Assembly: GCA_948146395.1 (NCBI GenBank)
Contig: OX411549.1
Span: 24,064,990 to 24,128,989 of the forward strand
Direction: 5' to 3'
Origin: Fragum whitleyi
Taxonomy: Eukaryota > Mollusca > Bivalvia > Cardiida > Cardiidae
Length of the DNA: 64,000 nucleotides
Positions 47,236-57,222 of the stretch are shown here, in pieces. Below the pieces are notes generated by a model, which saw only the letters and a list, made by a program, of their open reading frames with translations, searched no databases and was not told where the DNA came from. Positions within the stretch are counted from its first letter, which is position 1; each line of letters opens with the position of its first letter. A program made the position numbers and the translations under genes.

Positions 47236-47574
47236 ATAAAAAAAACTAACAGGAAAAACAAATAGTTTAAAACATACCGCAAATCTATTTGATAATCGAG
47301 TGATATTCAACATTACTCAAAAGAAAAAAAAATGTATAAAATGGATTGAAACCTAAAGGAAAAATAAATATACTGTCATAGTGACTCGAACCACTGTCTT
47401 TCGTCTTCTGACTCTTTAATTCTTTCCACCTTCAAAGACAAGTACCTACTCATCACAGTGTGATTTAATAGGTATATATTATGAAACTTGGTTCACGAAG
47501 TTAAACGAGACCTCACGGAGATACCATGTGACAATCAATCTAGCATGTAATGTATGCTAATAGAGGTTACGGTC

Positions 47575-48545
47575 AGTCATGTCAATGATTTTAAACTATA
47601 CGTACATTTTTTTTATCAAAGGGAGGTAAAAGGTTATCGCTCATTTCGTCCAATTGAACGAATTAACGATTATCTATTGCCTCCCTTAAGGTAGCAATGG
47701 ACACATGGCGTCATTTTTTTCCGTCCAATGAATTTTTATCTTGGTCACATATGTTATAGATTCACATTGTGTAGTCATTATATCAAAATTTGAAGGTACC
47801 TTTCCGCGCTCGTTTTCATGCTAGAGTTATCTGCCCTTGAGTAGTATAGGCCATTTTTCAGTAAAACGGTTATATTCGTTTTAGGTCTAGTATAAAATCT
47901 CTACTAGGTTATAGCTATAAAACACATGCATTTTGATATACCTTATACATGTACACAATGGCTATTGACAAGAAAATTTTTCTTTGATAAATTGCATTTG
48001 CACAATTTGCTTCCAAAAGTTAAAAATACACTAATTTTTGCAATTTTACCAGGTAAAAATGCTACAAAAACCTTCTTTTTTGAAAAAAATACCCAATGAA
48101 TTTTTCTTATTTTCCGATATGTTTATAATCAATATTTTTCCTTCATTTGGTAAAAAATTCAGCATACCTTTCCATGCAAATAAGAAAGTTTTTCGTTATT
48201 TTTCAGTGTTCCCCCCTAATCGAATGACGTTTTAACGCTTTTTTATTGTTAGATTTAATGATCCAGTAATTCAATTAATATCAAATGTTGAAAAGAAGCT
48301 AAATTATGAAGTTTTACCATAATTGTTCTATGTTATTTCCATATGTAGAATCTTACGAAAACCGGTCTTTTTAAACAACGCGCAAAAAGAGCCGTAAAAT
48401 AAACGAAAACCCACTTCCGGTATATAGAGTCGGAAGGCCCCTGTCCATCGCTACCTTAAAACTCATTCAAAACTCGCCCCACGCACTTATTCAATTTCCG
48501 ATATTCCAAATTAATTCAACTTATCAATTTCTCGATATTCCTAAC
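47575..48545. mobile_element. MITE-1 copy 6, interrupted by a TTAA element
   Basis: The central hairpin GGGAGGTAAAAGGTTATCGC...TTGCCTCCC is at 47627-47685. The continuation AACTCATTCAAAACTCGCCCC resumes at 48460 after the nested element and ends near TCGATATTCCTAACTG. The left end is degraded. Confidence 0.75.
47690..48455. mobile_element. TTAA-target transposon (766 bp), nested
   Basis: TTAA at 47686-47689 and 48456-48459. Termini GGTAGCAATGGACA and TGTCCATCGCTACC form 14-bp inverted repeats. Removal joins CCTCCC-TTAA-AACTC, as in intact MITE-1 copies (CCTCCCTTTAA). The TTAA target points to a piggyBac- or Kolobok-type transposase acting in trans. There is no transposase inside. Confidence 0.88.
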
Positions 48546-48734
48546 TGCAACGCTCTCTTGTGCTTCGTTATCTTGACCACTAGGCAGATCATGGCCACGA
48601 AATGAAGGTGGGCGTGTAATAGGAGTGGTCGATTAAGCTAAATGTATCATAAAAGTTTTAACAGAACCCCGGGGTTCTATTAGAATCATGACATTTCCTC
48701 TAGAAAAGAATTTGCTTTAATTAGAGGCTATGAT

Positions 48735-48822
48735 ACATTTCGATGGCTCAGTGTGAAGCAGTTGTAAATGTCTACAAACATATAGACAGTTACAACTGTT
48801 TCTCGTTTAGCTATCGAAATTT
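48735..48822. repeat. GGCTCAGTG palindrome, copy 2
   Basis: ATTTCGATGGCTCAGTGTGA faces a diverged arm ending AGCTATCGAAATT. The stem includes CAGTTGTAA and TTACAACTG. It is related to the perfect palindrome at 34-101. Confidence 0.75.
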
Positions 48823-49284
48823 GTTGAGACGGTGAAAAAAAGGCCAAAAATAAACATTATCCACGTAAAACATTAACATTAAATAGGGGGAAAGGTGCTT
48901 AAAACCTCCGTTGGAATTTTAGTGACCTCGATATTTTGAGTATGGGCCTTTATTAGAGGCTAAAAGATGTTGTAAAATCAATTCAAAAATGTTCGATTTT
49001 AACCTCCGAAAAGGGGGATATGGTTTTATTTGAGCATGGGGTTTTAACAGAGTTTTTCGGTATCATACTCAATAATGGAGCCTTTATCTTTTTTTTTTTT
49101 TGTCTTCAAGGAAGTAGATTCGAACATTTTTTGACGAATCTTGTTTCGTTTTCAGGTTATGATAATATGGCGGTTTAAGTATAATGGTGAGTATTTAGAC
49201 CGTTTTTTCTGGTTTGTTTTTCTTTAAATCTGAATTATTGTCGAAAGTAAGGATAGCACAGTATTATATACGCTGGAAAACACT

Positions 49285-49665
49285 TTGTTGTTATATGTAT
49301 TATCCATGATTAATGGCCTGGCAGGGCGGAGCCTAAGTAACGGGTCGTTGCACTTAAGGTTAATGGAAACCAGCTTTTATCTAAAATAACCTACTTCCGA
49401 AGAGAATCGACATAAATAACCCGAAACCTCAAATCGTGGATTGGGAACCAAATCCTCGTAACTTCAGCTTAATCAAGCTGAAGTTACGAGGCATTGGTAA
49501 CCAAACGATGAAATGTGTTCACTCTCTCAAAACACGCGATTCCTTTAGGTTTTAGGATACAGATTTTTTGCACGCGTTAACGATGATTACCGAAAGAACC
49601 CAAATTTCGTCTCAGTTAAGCCCCGCCCTGCCAGTTCATTAATTACGCAGAATACGTGTAGTTCA
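49285..49665. mobile_element. CTGGCAGGG palindromic transposon, copy B (intact centre)
   Basis: CCTGGCAGGGCGGAGCCTAA at the left faces GCCCCGCCCTGCCAG at the right. The centre is an uninterrupted hairpin, CTCGTAACTTCAGCTT-AATC-AAGCTGAAGTTACGAG. It shows the empty site for the LINE in copy A. The outer limits are approximate. Confidence 0.8.
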
Positions 49666-49844
49666 AAAGAGTCACTCAAATGTGATCCATTGCTTGTTGA
49701 ATTCTATTGACCTTGATAACGAAAAGATTAATATACGAAAGTACGGAGGGAAGGCTAGGTCCGCATCCAAATATATAGCGGCATCAAATAGATTTTTCCA
49801 CAGTCGTTTCTGTGTAAAGCATGAAAGTTTATTTTGAAACCCCC

Positions 49845-49856
49845 TCCCCCCCCCCC

Positions 49857-49887
<31 letters not shown>
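49845..49887. repeat. Poly-C/poly-A tract
   Basis: A C-run followed by an A-run of about 27. No retroposon body could be assigned. Confidence 0.8.
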
Positions 49888-49934
49888 CTCTTTGATATGC
49901 TGCCTGCAACTTCTTTCAATTTCAATTTATTTGA

Positions 49935-50368
49935 TACATTTAACGACACCCTGAAATTGACAAGATGAATGATTTTGGAATGGTTTTGGAATGACATTGA
50001 ACGAGTGTGTGGAGCGAGTTTTGAGCGAAATCAAAGAGAGGTAATCAATATAGCTAATTTTGTTCAAGCTGAACAAAATTAGCGATATGTATTTTCTCCC
50101 TTTTATAAATTATGCATAAAAATCCTATTATTATCTGCCTTTTTCTTCAAGAACCAATCAGACCCTTAACAATTCAATTATGCCTGTGAAATCGGGATTT
50201 AGTTCCTGCCTTATATATTTTGAATGTAGTTGTTGATCTATTTTTTTTAGTCATTTTAGGGTATTTTGATTGCTTTGATTGAGTGTTGGAATTACAAGAG
50301 CGATGTATGAGCGATTTAGAAATGTTTTAATTGAGATGAATCTCAATTTCACGATGTAACTATTTGTA
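49935..50368. mobile_element. MITE-1 copy 7, reverse orientation
   Basis: CTGAAATTGACAAGATGAATG at the left and GAATCTCAATTTCACGATGT at the right are the family ends read in reverse. The centre has GAGAGGTAATCAATATAGC with a good hairpin around CAAAATTAGCGATAT. Confidence 0.75.
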
Positions 50369-50394
50369 CATGTACCTGAGTTCATTTATCAGTA

Positions 50395-50480
50395 CAGTTA
50401 GTTACATTGTGAAATTGAATCAAACCATTCTAAAAAGCTCATTCAGTGCTCCATTCATTCATTCAAAACAATTAATGATT
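50395..50480. mobile_element. MITE-1 copy 8, left end only
   Basis: After TA it begins CAGTTAGTTACATTGTGAAA and continues through GCTCCATTCATTCATTC, then diverges. Only the left quarter remains. Confidence 0.7.
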
Positions 50481-50609
50481 CTGATGAAATGGGTTGAACA
50501 AACACTGGAACAGGATTGATTGTACTTAACGAACTTCCAATGTGGACTTGTTATATATCTTTGTCGGACTATCGAAGACTTAATACTACATCTATATACA
50601 AGATATTAA

Positions 50610-51371
50610 GGTGGGAGAGGACAATAGCGTGTTTTGAGATAAGTGCATGAACATTGGTATGAATATGTATGTTAAATGACTATTTCGCGCGTTTTTCACA
50701 AATGACCCCCACGAAAAACTTGGTGTATTGGAATGAAATCTAAGCTGAGTGCCTTTCCCTCAATTGGGAAGACGTCTGCTGATTTTTATCTTTTTTTTTA
50801 TCAATAGATAGAAAAAAGAATTGAAATAAAAAAAGGAAAATAATCAGTAAAATTTGAACGACAAAATGATACTATATCGTCAACTTGGCAAATTTTGAAT
50901 AAAAATTATGCACTGTGAAGTCTTAAAAAAATCCTGTTCATCACAGAAAAATGGGAGAAAAAATATCAAAATTGAAGCAAATTTTATCCAGCAAATACAT
51001 AAAAGTTTGTTAAAGGTCAAATTTTTGAAACAGTAAAAAATTGAATATTGATTTCAACCAACTAATTTTTCTATATCTTTAGATATCAATATGCTAAATT
51101 AGAATTTGCATGATTTGCACCATTTTTTAAGCTTCATTTTGGTACCATTAACGGAGTGAAAATGTCTCTTATAAATCGCACTGCACATTTAAATGGGAGT
51201 AGTGCCATTTGTAGAAAACGCCAAAATTGTCATTTTTACAACGTTAACGGCAACTTTATTTCGGAATCAAAAAGCAAATAATATACTCCGTAGAGATAGC
51301 ACTAACTCAGAGTTAAATTGAATACGAAAATTTATTCACTTATCTCAAAAACACTATTGTCCTCTTCTACC
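50610..51371. mobile_element. TTAA-target transposon (762 bp)
   Basis: TTAA at 50606-50609 and 51372-51375. Termini GGTGGGAGAGGACAATAG and CTATTGTCCTCTTCTACC pair with few mismatches, and pairing extends through TTTTGAGATAAGTG. The ends resemble those of the 47690 element (GGT...GGACA). The interior is non-coding. Confidence 0.88.
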
Positions 51372-51450
51372 TTAAATGTGTAGTCAGAGCTATAGATAGA
51401 TGAGGTATTTTTGATTTTAAATAAGATTATCTAAACTATACTTGCACAAT

Positions 51451-51519
51451 TCTTATGTCGTGGATACTCATTTGAATCGTCTCGCCAAGACGATTTAAAT
51501 GAGTACCTACAACATAAGA
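51451..51519. repeat. ATCGTCT hairpin, long form
   Basis: TCTTATGTCGTGGATACTCA at the left faces TGAGTACCTACAACATAAGA at the right around AATCGTCT-CGCCA-AGACGATT. It is a 69-bp near-perfect hairpin with the same core as 1928-1978. Confidence 0.85.
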
Positions 51520-51609
51520 TTTCATTGAGAAATACAGATTCTGGACTGCCTAAACGCCCTTTTATCTGTACCTCTGCTGTAGTTACGAGCTTTTGATCTC
51601 CCCCAGTAA

Positions 51610-53395
51610 CACGGGGGGGTGATGTCCATAATCGGAGCCACTGGCTCCGCTTTCAAAATCATGTGTGGAACTTCCGCTCCACGTGCGTCTCCGATTATGT
51701 AGATGTAAACATTTCATTTTTTGACTGAAAAAAATGGGATAGGTGTCGAAACTTCCTCATTTATATCGGATTTTATTCATTAATCATTAAAAAGTCGAAT
51801 GCTATTCGACCAGTTATACATTTTGCCACGTTAACGTACTCAAGAACTGTAAAAACGCTCGTTGGTTTTTGTTAAAAATGATTTCTTCTCAGAGCAATCT
51901 TGAGCCAGGAAGATCTTAATACGTGGTTTTACCCCCAAAATGCAATATTCTGGACAATATTAAGGTTCATGTAAAGTGTTTGAGACCCAATTTTAAGGGC
52001 ATTCATTTGCGAAGAAAAAGCAGTATGTCCAGGAATATTATATATCAAAATGAAGCTATTTATGAGCACAAGTAGTTGAAAAACATAAGACTGTTATAAC
52101 TAAAGCGGTATAGCCAAAACATTGTGGAAAAGGGCCATTTTGAACAGAACAAGCAACTGCATGACTGATGGATAAAATTGGCTCATATTTAAACAAAGTC
52201 TAGCCTAAAGTACCATCCAGGTAGTGCTACAACCATTGGTATAAATCTCAGCCCCAAAACGTAGTTATGCAAGCAATTTATTTTGACTTATTTTATAAAC
52301 ACATATGTCAAATATGTCATTCTACTTTTGTAAACGTGTAGATCTTTTTAGGGTATGGTGTGTTATCACAACATAAATAGACATTAATTGTTTATATACC
52401 TGTAAGGTTGTTTAGCAATATATCAATTTCTTTTTCACAGAATGATAAATATACAGTAAAATTGTAGATCATTAAATTAAAAAAAACTATAATTTGAAAT
52501 AAATCGCAGAAAATAGTTCACAATATTATGGTGTGATGTTGCACCATACCTTACATCTATTTTGAAAACAGACCAAACCGGTTTGGCATTTATGTTGACA
52601 AAATAAATGGAAATTGATTGTTTTAAAAGAGCCTTTTGAGACTGAGTTTTATATCTAAAGTTGTAGCACTACCTGGATGGTACTTCAGACTGTACTTTGT
52701 TAAAATACGGGGCAATTTTATGCAACCGTCATGCAGTTGCTTGTTCTGTACAAAATGACCCTTTTCCACTATGTTTTGGCTATACCGCTATAGCTATGGC
52801 GGTTTTATGTTGCCTAAATGCTTGTGCTCACGAATAGCTTCATTTTGATATATAATATACCTGGACATACTGCTTTTTCTTGGCTATTTAAGTGTCCTAA
52901 ATATTGGGTCTCAAACACTTTACATGAACCTTAATAACGTATACTATTGTTTTCAATATGCACGAGTTTAAGAAAACAACCACAATACTCTACCCCAATA
53001 TACTTGCCTACAATATGAGATAAATCAAAGAAAATAGATTGGTTCCGATTATGTGGATTGGCTCTGATTATGTATCCTGGCTCTGAAGTTGTGGAGTGTC
53101 TTATTCTTCTTCCATATACCCTAACCTTCTTCGATATGAAGTTTCTGCTGGTTTCATGGTGCGACTTTTCTCGTCATTCCACGACGCATGTTGTCTATGT
53201 TACGTCTCACCTCATCATGTTTACTTTTATTATAAAATTCCGGTAACTAGACAGTCAGCTACATTAATTTTACTGAAAACCGTAGGCGTACAAGAGAATT
53301 GTATGACCATTATTTAGAATAAAATTTGAAAAGAGATAAAAATTTCTACGGAACCTGCCAAAAGTTTGCCATGATTATCATACTTCGCACGTTAA
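51610..53395 (+). repeat. Left arm of the long-TIR transposon, interrupted
   Basis: Runs inward from CACGGGGGG to ATACTTCGCACGTTAA. It is split at 51960 by the TTAA element. The arm has inner repeats of GATTATGT and GGCTC(C/T)G at about 53045-53090 and CGGAGCCACTGGCTCCG at its outer end. Confidence 0.88.
51964..52930. mobile_element. TTAA-target transposon (967 bp) with approx. 270-bp arms
   Basis: TTAA at 51960-51963 and 52931-52934. Both ends read GGTTCATGTAAAGTGTTTGA, and the arms (about 51964-52230 and 52660-52930) pair throughout. The middle is AT-rich and non-coding. The opposite arm of the host transposon preserves the empty TTAA site, so the boundaries are exact. A solo arm occurs at 6708-6979. 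Confidence 0.92.
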
Positions 53396-53798
53396 GCGTT
53401 CCTGTTATAACAACGTCACTACTGTCGCTCTTTCAACGTCGATAATACCATGAAATTTAATCAGGTAATATAGCGAGTGGTATCAAACAAATTGTCACAA
53501 AGTTCGCACTCGGATTCAAAGTTTTAAGAAATCCGATTTATATATCTTACAAAAAAGTACGCAATGATCCTTAAAACGTCTCTCGTACCATTTAGTTTGG
53601 AATTTTCGGAAAGTTTTAAGCATATGTTTAAATTCCGATTATTGCATAAAATGTACGTTTTCGGGTCATCATTGGCACTCGTTTACCGACAAAACCAGGG
53701 CGTTAAAGGGAGAAAACGTATATTAATAAGTAAATTCACGTGCCGTTAACGCCTGGTTTTTTTTTTTATTTGAATATCCTCGGTCTAGGCCTATACAC

Positions 53799-54020
53799 TG
53801 TTGAATTGTGTTTTACGCCACTTTCAACATTTTTTCAGTTATATCGCGGCGACTGGGGCACCTAACAATGGATTCCTGATATTTCTCTCACCAGTACAAG
53901 CATCACATCCTTTCCTAGCCTCCAGCTGCTATCTCACATAGGTCTACGATTATCAACAAATTGGTGAGAGACGGATAATCGGAAAGAATGAATACCGTCG
54001 TCGGGAATAGAACCCGGGAG
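53799..54020 (-). repeat. SINE copy, head diverged
   Basis: GTGTTTTACGCCACTTTCAA, AGTTATATCGCGGCGAC and CACCTAACAATGGATTCCTG match the SINE body. The tRNA-like head part is only partly kept (GGGAATAGAACCCGGGAGC). Confidence 0.75.
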
Positions 54021-54256
54021 CCTAAACACTGTATCAGTCCCTTTGTTCACATTAATATATAGCATAAATAAAAACGTCGATTCTATTCCCGCGTTAATTG
54101 CTATGACGTCATTGATTTACCAAGCAACGTCGGTTTAAACAAATGTGACGGCGCAATGCATAAAGCAATTTTTTCGACACATTATCGGTTTTGGTGATAG
54201 TTTTACAGCTAGTTCCTACGAATGAATTTACAATTTCTGTTAAAATAGATATAGAG

Positions 54257-54414
54257 GATAATCGTTTGTTTCAGTGTAAGATCGATTTATATTTCATTGA
54301 GTGAACCTCAAAAGCTATATTTTCACGAGTGGCAGAGCCACGAGTGAAAATATAGATTTTGTTGTTCACTCAATGAAATATTTATCGATCTTACTCGAAA
54401 AACAAACGATTATT
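54257..54414. repeat. Long palindrome inside the transposon
   Basis: AATCGTTTGTTTC...TATTTCATTGAGTGAAC faces GTTCACTCAATGAAATA...AAACAAACGATT, with a central CTATATTTTCACGAGTGGC / GCCACGAGTGAAAATATAG stem. It is a separate inserted hairpin element or the folded centre of the host element. Confidence 0.82.
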
Positions 54415-56252
54415 CTATTTCTTTTATACAAAAAGGAGACAAAATGTGAAATTTCTAGGACATATTTTCGTAAAGCGCGTCATTTTTCACGTGATTGCTA
54501 TGCAACGTTCATTGTGACGTCACTTATTTCGTCCGGCATAGATGACGTCAGATAGGGTGAAATGCACAAAAGCAGGGTATAAGTTTTTGATAATTTCACT
54601 GCTTTTGCGGTGAGATTATCAAGTGATAATCTACCGTTATTCCTCGATAAACCGCCGAAAAGCATTAAAGAAACTATAGTCTTTCTTTTTATGCAATAAT
54701 AGCGTCAATTCACTCGGTCGTTAAACCATTTTTCGTGTCTCTGCAAATGTTAACGCCCCCAAAAACGTGAATTAATCCTATATTAATGTCAGAATTCACT
54801 ACTTCATCTTAGGATTTGATATTTGTCAACTTTTCAATCGGAAAGGAATTTATCTAAATTCATTGAAATTTAAGAATTATTTAAGACAATAAAATAAAGT
54901 ACTTAGAAATGTCCCGGTCGATTTTGCGGTAAAGGGGTGCGTTTTATAAATGCGGTGTTAAGATTTAAATAGAATTACATGTGTATATAAATTTGACATT
55001 TATCATAACGGATCATATACAAGGGCGAAAATACGTATCATAATAGATCAAAATACATGTATGTGACCATCATGACTTAATCAATATACGATCCATTACC
55101 TTCATGATGTTCGGGACGTCATTTTATAGAAAATTTTGAAACAGACAAAGAAAATGCTTGTTCTTACATAGATCAAAATGTGTTGCTTTAAAAACTCAAA
55201 ATTGTCAGGTACAACAAGATTTTTTTTAATAAAATATGATATTAAAACATTTTTCGTAGATCGTTAAGAAAGAGGCTAAAAGTCCACCCTAAAAAATAAT
55301 CGCGTTTGAAAACTTTTTCGTTTCGAAAAAATGGACAAAATTGAATAAATATGTAGGATTTTTAAACAAAATGTATAAAGCATTAAAGTAAAATTCTTTA
55401 GATAATCAAACTGCAACAAATATTGTATAGTGCGACATTTTATTGGCGGTATCGTTTGTCTCCATAAACATTGTACACGGAAAGTGTGTGATTTTTCTGT
55501 GAAACGGTTTATTTCTGTTGGGATGACTTAAAATATTGATGAATGGATTCTTTGCGGTTTTTGTACATAAAGTTGAAATAAAAATAGTTTCTAACATTGT
55601 GTTAAAAATTAGTTTATGTGTAAGTAAAAGATATATCTGAATTAGGGTTTTCAGATGTTTCCTATACAAATTAAAACCGTGCTTTTTTGCGACGTCAGGT
55701 TGATATTTGAACACTCATCTACGCTCTCTTCATTCCAACTTTATGTACAAAACCATATATTTAAAGAATCCATAATAAAATATATATCAATATTTCTTCT
55801 AGTAAAGGAAATAAACATCGTAATGTTGGTCTTAAAATTGTCCCACTGACGCATTTTTTTTGTTTGATTGTTTGTTTGGTTTTTTTTGTTTGTTTTTTGT
55901 TTTGAACGTCATGTCATTTTATAAGTATTTCTTTTAAAAATATTTCACGATCAGGGAACCGTACAATACAGTTTCCGTTCGGTTAGGATTTTGCATTCAG
56001 TGGTTTCCGTATCACTGCTCTCGCGAGTATAGCATATTAAAAGTGATATAAATCATATTTCTGTAATATGTTAACATTTTTTACTTTTAATAACTTGCTA
56101 AATATTGTATATTTTACAAATGACTGACGGAATATAAACTATTTTCGTTGCTTTTCCTCGAATTTTAATTGAAAACCATCCATTATACGTTATTTATAAA
56201 AAGACGTCATTTTTCACAGTCGTGACCGCCAAGTTTTGCCGTTACGGCTTAA

Positions 56253-57059
56253 TTAACGTGCGAAGTATAATAGGCAGGCCAAAAACACTGGCACGCTCCG
56301 TAGAAATCTTTATCTCTTTTCAAATTCAATACTAAATGGTAGCCATATACTTTTCTTGTACGTACATGTTCTAAGGAATATAAATGTAGCTGACTGTCTA
56401 GTCACCGGAATTTGATAATAAAAGTAAACACGATGAGGTGAGACGTAACATAGACAACATGCGTCGTGGAATGACGAGAAAAGTCGCACCACGAAACCAG
56501 CAGAAACTTAATATCGAAGGTGGTTAGGGAAGAAGAATAAGACACTCCACAACTTCAGAGCCAGGATAAATAATCAGAGCCAAATCCACATAATCGGAAC
56601 CAAACTATTTTCTTTGATTTATCTCATATTGTAGGCAAGTATATTGAGGTAGAGTATTGTGGTTGTTTTGTTAAACTCGTGCATACTGAAAACAATAGTA
56701 TACGTTATTAATCTTGTTCAAAATATTGCATTTTGGAGGTAAAACCACGTATTAAGATCTTCCTGGCTCAAGATTGCTCTGAGAAGAGATTATTTTTAAC
56801 AAAAACCAACGAGCGTTTTTACAGTTCTTGAGTACGTTAACGTGGCAAAATGTATAACTGGTCGAATAGCATTCTACTTTTTAATGATTAATGAATAAAA
56901 TCCGATATAAATGAGGAAGTTTCGACACCTATCCCATTTTTTCAGTCAAAAAATGAAATGTTTACATCTACATAATCGGAGACGCACATGGAGCGGAAGT
57001 TCCACACATGATTTTGAAAGCGGAGCCAGTGGCTCCGATTATGGACATCACCCCCCGTG
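56253..57059 (-). repeat. Right arm of the long-TIR transposon, uninterrupted
   Basis: Reverse complement of the left arm. It carries the empty site AAGATTAATAACG at about 56709-56716, where the left arm has the TTAA element. Confidence 0.88.
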
Positions 57060-57099
57060 AGTAAGTTATCATTTTTTTGTAGATACATAGAGTAATAAG

Positions 57100-57222
57100 A
57101 TGTCGTCTATAAGACAGCAAAAACAACAGGACTACCTCCTGGTAGCGGCAATTGACTTTGGTACGGCCTTCTCCGGATATGCCTTCTCTACGAAATCGGA
57201 TTATGAGACTAACCCATTAAAG
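57100..57222 (+). CDS. HSPA12-like: HSPA12-like gene 2, exon 1
   Basis: Starts MSSIRQQKQQDYLLVAAIDF and ends NPLK at a GTACAT donor, 41 codons. An acceptor-like TTTTTTTGTAG at 57072-57082 suggests a preceding 5' UTR exon. In gene 1 this exon is fused to the next. Confidence 0.85.

Larger units (their letters stand above)
51610..57059. mobile_element. Long-TIR transposon, CAC ends, 5-bp target duplication
   Basis: Inverted arms: left 51610-53395 (about 815 bp once the nested 51964-52930 element is removed) and right 56253-57059 (807 bp). Both begin CACGGGGGG, then TGATGTCCATAATCGGAGCC. AGTAA is duplicated exactly at 51605-51609 and 57060-57064. The interior (53396-56252) has no transposase; it contains a SINE fragment and a long palindrome. 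CAC ends plus a 5-bp duplication are seen in the Transib/RAG-like group, but the class is not proven. The right end is 40 bp from the start codon of HSPA12-like gene 2. Confidence 0.87.

Noticed and set aside
55406..55714. 102-codon minus-strand frame as a transposase of the 5.45-kb element
   Set aside because: No recognisable motif and too short for a transposase.
57057..57082. Tiny intron between GTGAGT at 57057 and the acceptor at 57082
   Set aside because: Only about 26 bp, far below workable intron size; the acceptor, if used, needs a more distant donor.
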